Assembly: GCA_019059635.1 (NCBI GenBank)
Contig: JAGVRJ010000008.1
Location: 1,612,001 to 1,676,000, forward strand
Length of the DNA: 64,000 bases
DNA from: Proales similis
Lineage: Eukaryota; Rotifera; Eurotatoria; Ploima; Proalidae
Direction: 5' to 3'
Shown here: piece by piece, positions 1 to 9,442 of the stretch
Layout of the letters: every line of letters begins with the position of its first letter
How positions within the stretch are numbered: the first letter of the stretch is position 1
Translations under genes and position numbers: made by a program
The notes under the pieces: generated by a model
What the model was told of the DNA's origin: nothing
The model's input: the letters and a program-made list of their open reading frames with translations, nothing else
The model's database searches: none

Positions 1-159
1 TCTGGACCTTTAGATCTATGTGTATGGCTTTGTTCCTCGGTTGACAAATCGAGGCCATTTTCAATGTGCCATCTTCTTCAGGACTTGATTTAACTTCCAT
101 TTAACCTAAATCGATTTATGAAAAAAAAGCACCCGATACTCTGTCTCGATTGGTGTCAA
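1..159. other. no gene seen
   Basis: AT-rich sequence to the left of a receptor relic. No open frame or repeat could be supported. Any 5' part of the relic that once lay here is no longer recognisable. Confidence 0.5.
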
Positions 160-470
160 GGCTCAAGTTCATTGAGTTTGTGATGAACTCGCCTGCATCG
201 CCTTTCTCATAAACGCTGTCATCATTCTGGTCTTCCGTCGCATCCGGGCTTCGGAGAAGTTCAGGAAAAAGAAGTTCACTGTGATCAGCTTGAGCTTGGT
301 CTGCTCTGCTTTCTTCGCAGCTTTCGAAACGCCTTGCGAAAAGAGGAAGCCGAATCGCACGTCACCAAAATGGATTCTTCTTTTCGCTTAGTTTCCTTGA
401 GAACTTTGTCCTTCTAATCCTATTCAATTCTGATTTCATGCAGAAAGCAAAAACGATTTTAAGACTTTAA
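160..470 (+). pseudogene. internally deleted relic of the 7TM receptor family
   Basis: Three pieces of the receptor 7TM domain can be read in order on the plus strand. The first is a TM1 piece (KFIEFVMNS near 166-192, then a shifted frame that matches the VFRR/ASEEFRKKK end of TM1 and loop 1). It is joined directly to a TM5/loop 3 piece (FTVISLSL near 275, then Arg-Lys-Glu-Glu-Ala-Glu-Ser around 340-360). This is joined to a TM7 tail (FLENFVLLILFNSDF, near 395-440). The whole TM2-TM4 region and most of TM6 are deleted, and frames are shifted with stops. It cannot encode a receptor. It shows that the cluster once extended further left. Confidence 0.75.
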
Positions 471-650
471 CCGACTCAGTGCATTCGCATTCGCAACTTG
501 AGTGATCGGCGACAACGACGTCGAGCCAAAGTCGTAACAAGACAAAACTGTTTTCGTTTTTTTTTATCAAATTTGACCCAAAGCCAAGATTCTGAAACTG
601 CGAGCGTCGCCGATTTGGATGTCCGGGTGGAAGCTCTGGCCACTCAAAGT

Positions 651-2597
651 CTAAATCTCCTTTCGCTGTTTGTTCATTACGATGGGAAAGTCGCGCTCAG
701 CGCCTCTGGGCATCACTCGAAGCCAAACCGGGCCTGACTGCATGTGTTTGGCGATCGGAATCCACTCCTGCTCTGCTTCCAGACTTTCACCGAGATCCTT
801 TACTGTTCGAGCCAATGTGTAGACGAGCGGAGGCTGGTCACGGTCGCCTCCTTTGTTATAATTGCGCATCCATTCACAGGTAAACTCGACTGCTGGCTGA
901 GAGTCGAGCTTGTGGAGAATGAGACAAGCAATAATGACGTTCTTGTAGTTGAGGTCATTCGTAGCCTGGTCGACAAAGTAGTCGAAATACTGCTGTCTGT
1001 GTGCAGCGTAGGCCATTGAATTACGAAGGCGGTGAATGTCATGGACCTCTTCTGCAAGACTGTGATTATAGCTCGGATGTCTGAACATGACCAGATCGGC
1101 AGTTTGATTCGCACCAGTGAAGTACTGGAGGAGAAAGTCGGCGGAGACCATCAGGTCGCGCTTGGCATCTGTGTAAATGGCGTACTTGACGTCAGAGTGG
1201 AAGAACTTTTTGGGCGACATCTTCGGTATGCGCGAGTACTTTCTCGGGTTGGCCCAGCGGTCGACCTGGACCGGAATGAGCCGCCAGCCGTTGAATTCAG
1301 TTACCTTGGCCTGAAGGAACAGCCAGGACTCGGAGGTGACAAACGCGAGCTGGCATCCTGTGAGCGGGTACTTGAGCGGTTGGATGCTTTCCGCTTTGCC
1401 AATCAGAACTGTGTAGACGACCACAGGACAGCCTTGGGAGAGCCTGACGCTGAGAGGAATCACCTGATCGAATCCCGAACGAATGCAAGGTGATGAACCT
1501 CTACACGCAGCTGCACAGTGGAACGCCAGACCTTTCCTCAGGTTGTACCAGAGGAGAAAGCGATCTAGGCCTGGCAGAAGCGAGTATTGCTCAACTCTTG
1601 TCGAATATTGAAACGCCTGCGTCCAAATCAAACGCGAAAGCTTGAAGCGAATCGGACGGCTCAATGCTTGCTGGAACTTGTTTATAATCGGCCATTCGGC
1701 AGGCAACTTGCAAATTCTCATATCGTAAACAACAACCTGCTGCTCTTCTGCGGGCAGAAGCCATTCTATCACCTCGTTGGAGTGAACGAGACGCGAAAAG
1801 TCCAAGTTCTCTCGGAACATTGGCTCTTTGGCTACCACACTGTCAGCGATCTGCATCATCTTGTTGTCGTCCGAGGCCCACTCGTCAAAGACATGGGTGT
1901 AAACAACTGCTTTGATGAAAAGCCTCGAATCGTCCGCGTTTTCCACAAAACCTTGCATTACAGATCTGAGCAAAGGAATCCAGTCGACGCCCGCTCTGTA
2001 TGGCGCCACATCCGCAACGGCAATCATCACTCTCAGCTCTTGTTCGCCGCTGCCGAGCTCTGATGAGTATTGGCTTATAATCGCAAGCAGACTCTCAATA
2101 TTGTCCTTAAGCTCAGCGAACGACTTGAACTCGCCGGTCAGTACGATGTAACGGATCCGGTTCGCTTTAATCACGGAGACATGTCCGTCCTCGTCGAATA
2201 AGGGCATCTCGATGAGCTTGAGCTTCATCTCGTATCTCAAAATGTCCGCCCGTATGCCCTGGTCATCTGAGAACACCTGATCAGTACAGACTATCGACGA
2301 GTGATTACTTCGCTCGGCAATGTATCTGACCGTCGATAGGCCTAAAAGACTTGCACCTCCGATGACCATAAACGAGCAGTTATTGCACGAGAAACGAGCT
2401 CGAGGTAAATCCAGTTCACTGTCGCGGCTCTCCTCCATATGCCCATCTCCAAGTCTCACATCTCGTTTGCCTGCTTCTCTCACATGTTTCTCAAGCTGAT
2501 CCACCTCTTGGAATTGCCTCCATAATCTTACGCACAACCAAATGGCCCAAGTAAAAAAAATTATGTAAAATATCTTTTCTCTTGCTTTCAGCCTCAT
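651..2597 (-). CDS. type II membrane protein fusing a degenerate SDR/epimerase domain to a TOD1/MUCI70-like (DUF616) glycosyltransferase domain
   Basis: The protein has 648 residues from ATG at 2597. Residues 8-24 form an uncleaved signal anchor (FYIIFFTWAIWLCVRLW), which suggests a Golgi type II enzyme. Residues about 75-290 read like an extended SDR: a Rossmann beta-strand with GGASLLG, then an acidic residue after strand 2 (VCTDQ). The usual second Gly of the dinucleotide loop is Ser, and no clear Tyr-x-x-x-Lys is visible, so this half may be inactive. Residues about 400-600 match the DUF616/TOD1 pattern: VVYTVLIGK, NPRKYSRIPKMSPKKFF, a YAIYTDAKRDL strand with acidic residues, MFRHPSYN, and CEWMRNYNKGGDRDQ near the end. 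Plant members of that family act in wall or glycan synthesis. The substrate here is unknown. No intron is needed. The fusion call is by motif reading only. Confidence 0.7.
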   Translation of the reverse strand: MRLKAREKIFYIIFFTWAIWLCVRLWRQFQEVDQLEKHVREAGKRDVRLGDGHMEESRDSELDLPRARFSCNNCSFMVIGGASLLGLSTVRYIAERSNHSSIVCTDQVFSDDQGIRADILRYEMKLKLIEMPLFDEDGHVSVIKANRIRYIVLTGEFKSFAELKDNIESLLAIISQYSSELGSGEQELRVMIAVADVAPYRAGVDWIPLLRSVMQGFVENADDSRLFIKAVVYTHVFDEWASDDNKMMQIADSVVAKEPMFRENLDFSRLVHSNEVIEWLLPAEEQQVVVYDMRICKLPAEWPIINKFQQALSRPIRFKLSRLIWTQAFQYSTRVEQYSLLPGLDRFLLWYNLRKGLAFHCAAACRGSSPCIRSGFDQVIPLSVRLSQGCPVVVYTVLIGKAESIQPLKYPLTGCQLAFVTSESWLFLQAKVTEFNGWRLIPVQVDRWANPRKYSRIPKMSPKKFFHSDVKYAIYTDAKRDLMVSADFLLQYFTGANQTADLVMFRHPSYNHSLAEEVHDIHRLRNSMAYAAHRQQYFDYFVDQATNDLNYKNVIIACLILHKLDSQPAVEFTCEWMRNYNKGGDRDQPPLVYTLARTVKDLGESLEAEQEWIPIAKHMQSGPVWLRVMPRGAERDFPIVMNKQRKEI

Positions 2598-2998
2598 TTT
2601 TATGTCACGCAGGCGTCAAGGTATTCTGCTTCATATTCAAAGGTTTTATGACTCGCCCACGCACTATTGAGCATGGAATGCCAAAAAAATTTTTTCTCAT
2701 TTTGCGTTTATTTCTTTAGGTCACGCTTCGCGAGCATGAGCTTTACAGAAGCGCAGTGAGTGAATATTTCAATACAAAGCTTGACAACAGATAAAATTCG
2801 CGATCAAATCGTCAATGTCTTTCAGTGAATTTGACTCCGAATAGGCCAAATAAGGATGAACGACTGTGCGACACCAAGAGGCGAAGAGAAGAGAAGCAGA
2901 GATGGAGAGAGAGAGAAAGAGAGAGAGAGAAAGATAGTAACTAGCTAGAAAAATTAATTCATGGTACTGTAAGGCAGGTGGATTGAGATTAGCCACGG
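2598..2998. other. intergenic, with a GA-rich simple repeat
   Basis: This lies between the start of one minus-strand gene and the end of the next. Positions about 2881-2936 are a purine-rich (GA)n-like stretch. No coding signal is supported. The promoter of the 651-2597 gene should lie in the left part. Confidence 0.6.
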
Positions 2999-5900
2999 CT
3001 AGTTCATGGGCTGCGCTCGGTCTGAAAGCGCACATGACAAGAGGCGGCTCTTCAGCCTGTCTGTCCAGTCCCTGGGACAATGCAGGGCACAGGGTTTATA
3101 GAGAACGTAAAAGTTCTCTCTTGCTCTCGATGTGGCCATATATGCGTCGAACCTCGACAGACTACCATCCAGGCTGAAATGGCCTTCAGTAGCAATGTAC
3201 AGCAGTGTTGAGAAATCGCACGAAAATTGACTCGGCCTCTTTTGGGTTCGTTGGACGAGGTCGATTGCGTCCGGCTTTTCGAAATCTCTCGACTCGATCA
3301 TGCGCCACTTTGAGGCGTGTTTGCTCGAATTTAATCGCGATCGAATTGTTTCTATGAGCCGAGCTCGTTGGTTCAGCTCGTCCTTTTCGCGTGCATACGA
3401 GCCAATGAAAACCGCGTTGTCCTCACTGTCCAAGCCGGACGAGATCAACTCGAAAAGTTCCATCAAATGCTCAAGGCTATTGTAGGCGACGAGGCCACTC
3501 TTGCCCTTACGCAGTGTCGCAGCAGAATAGCCCGAGTTCAACTGTGTCCGGCTTTCTCTGCTCACTTCGAACAGATTGGCGATTGTAAGCTCGGACAAGT
3601 CGACTGCCTCCAATTGAGTGGCCATGCACTGGTCACGTGAGTCGAAATCAGGCCAATGTCCGGTTATTATCAAACTAGATGAATTGTCTGTCTTTTGCCG
3701 GCGCCAAGTATTTTCAAGTATTCGTCGGCATGAGTTATGAAAGCGTCTGTGGGCATAGCGCAGATACCAAGCGGCGATCACCAGCTTTAGATGAGTCGGA
3801 CCCGAGCCCCACTGATTGCGCACAAGCTTCCAGTCGACTGAGCCGGAGAACTTCCAAATCCACTCGAGACTCTTTACTTTTAACTTTTCAAGCGAACTGT
3901 TCAGATTTGCACGTTTCGACCGGCCGAGCTCTTGATCGTCATAGACAAGCCAGTATGACTTCAGATAAGCTACCAACTCCTTCTCGAACGTTTGCACAGT
4001 CTCGGCACGGAACTGTTCGAACAGGCGGCGATGGCTCTGGATAAAGTCGTGGCTGTGCAAGTAGAGCTTTACTTCACGCTCCACGTGGCGCCCGATCGAC
4101 TTTTGCAGGCAAAAGAAACAGGCGAAATGCTCTGGCTCTGTTTGGCCGCGCCTCTCTCGGCCTCCATCGAGAATAAAACTGCTTAGCCTTTCAAATTGAG
4201 CATAAACAGCGTATGAGTATCTCCAGACTGTGCTCAGGCAGACCAGTTCAACTTTAGAGCTGAAGTGAGGCAGAACGTTCAATGAGGCAATTTTATTGGC
4301 GTCTAGTCGCCAGAATTGATTCAAGTCCATGGTCATCACCAAGCAGCTTATTTTGGCCTCAAGCTGCTCAATAGCCCGGCGCTGTGACGGCTCCAGCGAG
4401 TTCAATTTTCGATTATTATGAAACAAGCAGCTTTGAGCGTCGTCGATCAATAGCACAATCTTCTGCCATTTGGCGTCGAACAAATCAGTCTTGGCTGCCA
4501 AATCTCCAAGCAATTTGATCGGGTACTCTGAGATGGCCATGATGGCGGTCGAGCTTTGCCACTGTGATCCGCTGGCAGGCCGAACACAGGCATCACACAG
4601 CTTTTCGGTTCGCCTCTCCATTTCAACGGGTGTTTCGTACAGCCACAGGGTCCGTCTAGTCCGGTTGGCGTCTGCTACTTGCTCTGCTTCTGCTCTTCTT
4701 TTTCCGATCGCGTAGCATTTCGCATTTCGTTCAAACAATTTTATTTGCTCGAACTGCGTCTCGTCGCCGCTTTTGATTCGCTCGAATTCAATGCGATCGA
4801 CATTCGAGTCAAACTTGAGTCTTTTAATGAACGGCCGCGAGGCGATCACAATGAACAAGCTCTTGCTGGTCAGGCGGGCGATGAGGCTCTGTGCTGACGG
4901 TTGGAGTTTCTCTATAATTCGTTTGATTACAAAGCTCTTGCCACTGCCGGCCGGCCCGAGCAGCACTGCACGGGTCGACTTGCAGAGTAGCTGCTCAACA
5001 ATCGGTTCCAGGCTGGCTTCCATCTCCGCAATCCGAAGCTCTTGGCTCAAATTTTCAACTGTTCCAATTTTGAAGCCTTCTGATCGGAAGTGAGCGTCAA
5101 AGGCGCTCAGAACATTGGCCGCTATGATTCGGAATTCGACGTCAGACGCCGGTCTGTGCAGTTCTAGCAGAGTGCCGAATCGCTCGAGAAGCTGGTCTGG
5201 CCTTAGCAACGGCTTGCCATGAATCACGGCCCGTAAATAGTCGGCAAATGGAATCTGTTCGCTTTTAAACTCGTACAAGCGACAGTCTATGCAAGCGCCG
5301 AACCGCTTGACGAAATTTTTGTGATCGGTCGTTGATTGAGCCGGGCCCGTCACAGTGACCAGATACATCACCTGGTTGTGATAGAAGCAAAAGTCGCAAA
5401 GGCGCGACCATCTGCCCGCCAGCGCATGCAGACTGTGAAAGAAAGTACAGTCGTTTGCAATCTCTTTTGAGTTGACTATCGAATGGTAGAAAAGTGAATA
5501 GATTTGCTTATATCTGATCTGATCGTCTGTAGGCCACTGATCAAACCCGATCGGAGAGGGCGGGAACACTGAGCGGCCAGGCAACGGTGAATTGAGTGGC
5601 CAATGTGCGGCCAATGCCATTTGGCTTTTGCTTTGGTTCATAGTCAATCGCACATAAATGAGAGCATCACAGGCAGTTTGATAAGACGCATGCTTTGTTT
5701 TGCTTAGGCGTTGTGTAAGGTGTTTATCTCTTGCTGTCGTCAATGACGAAAGCCGCTCAATTAAACTGTTGCTCGAGCTGATAAGATCCTATCGCATCCA
5801 CTCGAAATTCAAAAACGTAGCTGCATCGTCGTTTAGTTGTAATGTACACACCTGGAGGGGCGACCGGTTTTCTTGTGCGCAGTTCTTTAAAGAGACCATC

Positions 5901-6017
5901 AAAAACCCCATTGTATCGACTATCAGCATTGACGCGGGCACAGTCTGGCCTATTTAGAACGGCTATGCTGAGTGCATGCCAACGTGCTCGTTCGGCTGCA
6001 TATTCAACCCAAGTCAT
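2999..6017 (-). CDS. SF1 helicase-like P-loop NTPase, probably two exons
   Basis: The main exon encodes a large P-loop protein. It has Walker A GPAGSGKS, Walker B KIVLLIDDAQ, a motif III-like MDLNQFW, an Arg-containing STVWRYS, and near the C-terminus DAYMATSRARENFYVL. The last resembles SF1 (UvrD-like) motif V/VI with its Arg finger. The order fits a diverged SF1 helicase or ATPase of the Schlafen/DUF2075 type rather than AAA+. No substrate can be named. Start: the long frame has no ATG before 5641 (880 residues). A better model begins at ATG 6017, with exon 1 6017-5852, donor CAG/GTGTGT, a 118-nt intron (5734-5851), acceptor GACGACAG, and exon 2 5733-2999. The phases match (1) and give 966 residues. 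The exon 1 part is less certain than the rest. Confidence 0.65.
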
Positions 6018-6396
6018 AATCTAGAAATTCTATTTGTCGGCCAGAACATTTTCCTCAATATGCTTTTGAGTACTGTGGTGTTTTTCATAGTGTGCGTCTG
6101 TGCGTCGACATGCGTCTCCTGTTTTTCCTTGGCAGTTTGCAACAATCCTGCCACCTTCATAAATAGCACTCACCCACTCGACTGCAGCTCAAAGTGTGAA
6201 AAGTACCAAACAGAGCTGCCGCAATCAGATCCAGAGAGTCGGCTCTCTTGAATATTGCCATTTGAGACCTTGGCCGTCGATTAATCTCAATCGACACCAA
6301 AAACCCACACCTCAACCGAAAAGAGGCAGATCGAGGCTCAAACAGAGACTGCTCGATACAAACATAATCGAATTGAGCTTGCTCTCGATTGAGATA
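6018..6396. other. divergent intergenic region
   Basis: This separates the minus-strand NTPase gene from the first plus-strand receptor, so it should hold both promoters. An open frame runs upstream of 6397 in the receptor frame from a GTG at 6196. It has no ATG before 6397 and no signal-peptide character, so I treat it as untranslated. Confidence 0.5.
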
Positions 6397-8757
6397 ATGA
6401 AAGTCTCCATCTTGCTTGTGATCGGTCTGGCGATGCGTTTGAAAAGCGAGCTGACCTGTACGGCTCTCTTGCCCGCTCGGCGCACAATTCTGCTTCAATG
6501 GGAGCCAGATGAATCGGCCAGCTGTGGCGTTGCTCAAAATCAAGGTTATCTAAGAGTAACAGCAACCGCTTCTAACCCGATCGATCAATATCTTGTCGAC
6601 AGTCTTCAAAACTGCGCACATTTGCTCGTTCTAGTCAAGTTTAGCGAGATCGACCTCAAATCAGACTCGTTGAATGCTGACACTATCTATCTCATTTCGC
6701 AGAGGTTCAATCTCAAGTTCGAGCGGCACTCAATGACACCAGGCCTGTGCAAGACGCTCATCTACAACTCGACGCAGCCGTTTGCCCTATTCGCCTCAGC
6801 GTCAATTCAAAATGTGCATTTCTATCACAGCTTGCTGGTTGCCAATCTCTGTCCGCTGCTGTTTCGTAACGCTCACTTCAATTTGATCATAAACGCTCTT
6901 ACTCAGTCGATGATAAAAACGAATCGAATGCTCTTTGACGAATGGCAGGCTCCAGTGGGCGCCGTTCTGTCCGAGTTTCGACTCGAAATGTTTCGCACTC
7001 ATCTGAGACCGGTCGGGCTCTCGAATGCGCTGATGCAAAACACGAGCAGCTTATTTCTGCTGGGTCAAATCGAATGCGTTCAAGAAGACCTGTTTGTCTA
7101 TTTTAAGCAGCTCAGGCGAGTATTGATGCGAAACAATAATCTGAAGGAACTGTTTCATCGTGGCCTTGGCTGGATGAAGCATTTGAATCAACGCTTCAAA
7201 GCAAGCAATAAAAATTACTCCAACCCGTTCGAGAGACTGTTTGAGATAAGCAGTCGGCTAATGGGCCTTTTTATAATCGAAGAATCGGTAAAGATCGGAA
7301 GCAAAAGGCTGAACAACAGCTACAACTATCCAAACACCGACTTGTGCCTTTTCAAGGACTTTCCTCATCAGAGACTGGTGCTGCCCTTTTTGGTCAACGA
7401 TCAGCGTGAATGCACGTGCACGGCATTCTTCCTCAAAAAGCAAGTACTCGAACTAGACCCTTTGGACGGAAGCATCGGAACGATCATTGGCATGGCGGTT
7501 GACATGCAGTATGAAATATATGAGCAGCGAATCGCCTGCGACTACAACCGAATGATGGCCGAGTGTGAATTGGATGAGCGTCTTAGTCTATGTCAACTGT
7601 CATCGACGAGCTCGAATGCCTCAGCTGTGGTACTGACATACCAAGATGCGCTTGTCATCACCCGCATTGGTCAGTATGTGCTGGATCTCTACCTGATGCC
7701 AGTCGCGTGTTTGGCCTCTTTCATAAGCAATTTTCTTCTTTTGATCACATTGAGGCGAGACGAGTTGCTCAAAGAGAAAATGATGCAGTTCGTGTGGATG
7801 ACCGGTGTGTTCAATCTCGGCCTGACGATGACATATCCATTCGACTTGCTCTCATTGTGCCTGAGCCAGAACAGCATCTTCTGCTCGTCCGAGTGGAGCT
7901 CATTGCTCGCCCAGTACACAAAGATCATCGTGCTCGGCTTTCTACAGAATCTGTTCAAATTCAGCAGCTCAATGTGTCTGGTTCTGGTGTCCGCCCAGCG
8001 ATACGCCTTGGCAAGCGGCGACACTCAAAGCTGCTTTGTCAAGCTGATTCTCTCCAAGAGCCGGCCGCGACTCATCACTTTCATACTCACTTTGGCCTCT
8101 CTTCTGAGCGTAGTCAAGATTTTCCAGTATCAAGTGATGGACTCTAAGCGTAGCTACTATTTCGACCACTATTACTCAACTTACCAGTTTCCGGTCTTAA
8201 AGAACTTTGTTATATCGCGAGCTTACGTCTACGGATCGGGACTCGAGCTGACCTATGACTTGCTCAGCCTGGGCGTCTACCTCTTCTTTGACTTTGTCAA
8301 TTTGATTTGCAACCATCTGGGCTGTTTCCTATTCAACATGGTGTTCGATCTGCTTCTTTTGCGAGTGGCCAGGTCCAATGTCAAGTCAAAGACTCGTCTG
8401 TGTGAAACGTCGCACTCAATGAAACAGGACAAAGTGCTCCAAGCCGAGGCGACCGCCCAGCGAATCATCAAGCTTGTGATTGTCAACTCGGCGTCAAGCT
8501 TCCTGCTTCGACTGCCCGATGTGGCGCTCAGTCTTTACTATTCAATCAGCTACGGTCTATCTCGATTCAACTTGTTCGACATCGCCTCAGTGTGTGAGAC
8601 CAATCCGCCTCTCTGCTCTTCTCTCTTCAACATTGTCTCGGTGTTCTATGTCGTGTCCACTTCTTTGCCCTTTTTTTTCATCTTGAGCTTCAGCAAAAAA
8701 TTCCGAGCTTCTTTCAAGCAACTTCGCACCATGATATCGATACGCTTTGGAAAATAA
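6397..8757 (+). CDS. large-ectodomain 7TM receptor, most divergent member
   Basis: The protein has 786 residues. ATG 6397 is the first ATG of the frame and opens a signal peptide (MKVSILLVIGLAMRLKS). A mostly beta/solenoid-looking ectodomain follows to about residue 420, ending in a CTCTAFF motif that matches the CxCTLFW of its paralogues. Seven hydrophobic segments fit TM1 about 426-450 (ISNFLLLITLRR) through TM7 about 745-770 (PFFFILSFSKKFRASF). TM3 ends in SAQRYAL, close to the class A DRY motif, and TM6 carries a Pro (LLRLPD). This is the best argument in the window that the family is rhodopsin-like. It lacks the loop 1 Lys-Leu-Thr-Asp-Lys and WDY signature of the other copies, and its ectodomain aligns poorly with them. 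It may be the oldest split or a different ligand class. AATAAA lies at 8856. Confidence 0.8.
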   Translation: MKVSILLVIGLAMRLKSELTCTALLPARRTILLQWEPDESASCGVAQNQGYLRVTATASNPIDQYLVDSLQNCAHLLVLVKFSEIDLKSDSLNADTIYLISQRFNLKFERHSMTPGLCKTLIYNSTQPFALFASASIQNVHFYHSLLVANLCPLLFRNAHFNLIINALTQSMIKTNRMLFDEWQAPVGAVLSEFRLEMFRTHLRPVGLSNALMQNTSSLFLLGQIECVQEDLFVYFKQLRRVLMRNNNLKELFHRGLGWMKHLNQRFKASNKNYSNPFERLFEISSRLMGLFIIEESVKIGSKRLNNSYNYPNTDLCLFKDFPHQRLVLPFLVNDQRECTCTAFFLKKQVLELDPLDGSIGTIIGMAVDMQYEIYEQRIACDYNRMMAECELDERLSLCQLSSTSSNASAVVLTYQDALVITRIGQYVLDLYLMPVACLASFISNFLLLITLRRDELLKEKMMQFVWMTGVFNLGLTMTYPFDLLSLCLSQNSIFCSSEWSSLLAQYTKIIVLGFLQNLFKFSSSMCLVLVSAQRYALASGDTQSCFVKLILSKSRPRLITFILTLASLLSVVKIFQYQVMDSKRSYYFDHYYSTYQFPVLKNFVISRAYVYGSGLELTYDLLSLGVYLFFDFVNLICNHLGCFLFNMVFDLLLLRVARSNVKSKTRLCETSHSMKQDKVLQAEATAQRIIKLVIVNSASSFLLRLPDVALSLYYSISYGLSRFNLFDIASVCETNPPLCSSLFNIVSVFYVVSTSLPFFFILSFSKKFRASFKQLRTMISIRFGK

Positions 8758-8855
8758 TAGGTTATTTGATTATTTGATTAGGCTAGCTTATTTGATTTGA
8801 CTTTTCGTTTCTGCAGCGAGAAGTCTAGTGCGCTCGACAGAACGAACAAATTCAA

Positions 8856-8861
8856 AATAAA
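8856..8861 (+). terminator. AATAAA poly(A) signal of the 6397-8757 receptor
   Basis: A canonical AATAAA lies 99 bases after the stop codon on the coding strand. Confidence 0.5.
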
Positions 8862-9356
8862 AATGGCAAAAATCTTTAGCTGCTACATTCTCTTCTTGTT
8901 CATTAGATACAACCTGTTGATTGGCCTACATTCGAATATTTGAGCCAAGCGTTCAGCCTCAGTCTAGTTCCGAATAACATAAAATCTGATCTCAGCACAT
9001 TTGCTCAAGAGAGCATAGCCAAGGTGTCTCAAGAAGCTACACAACCAGATTCCACGTCGATCGCGACCGGTCCGACTCGAGAAATTTAAGAGCTTAACGA
9101 AAGCAATGCACAGCCAAGATTTAAAATTAAATTTAATCTCATTTAATCTCAGTAGTCGATTTCGAATTCGATTAACAAGCACAACAGACCGCATGAAAAA
9201 CGGTGAAATCGATGCGCTTCGTATATTACGCAACAAGATCCACTGATATCTTAAGATTGTCTATCTCTAGGGTGATTCTTCTCATGGACCTCAATCAGGC
9301 AGCGAAATCTTGAAAATTTAATTGCTTGAAATCTAATCTGAAGAAGGCCAAAGCAT

Positions 9357-9363
9357 TATAAAA
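9357..9363 (+). promoter_or_regulatory. TATA box of the 9443 receptor
   Basis: TATAAAA lies 86 bases before the ATG. Position and context (CATTATAAAAATG) fit a core promoter with a short leader. Confidence 0.5.
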
Positions 9364-9442
9364 ATGAAGAGCATTTTCTCAAAAAGCCATTTCAACACCA
9401 AGGAAAAGAGACTAAATTAAAAAGAAAACCGATAACTCAAAA

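Larger units (their letters stand above)
8758..9442. other. intergenic between two receptors
   Basis: It begins with several copies of a TTATTTGA-type word (8762-8797), then the poly(A) signal of the upstream gene. A TATA box precedes the next gene. No open frame starting with ATG is convincing. Confidence 0.5.
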
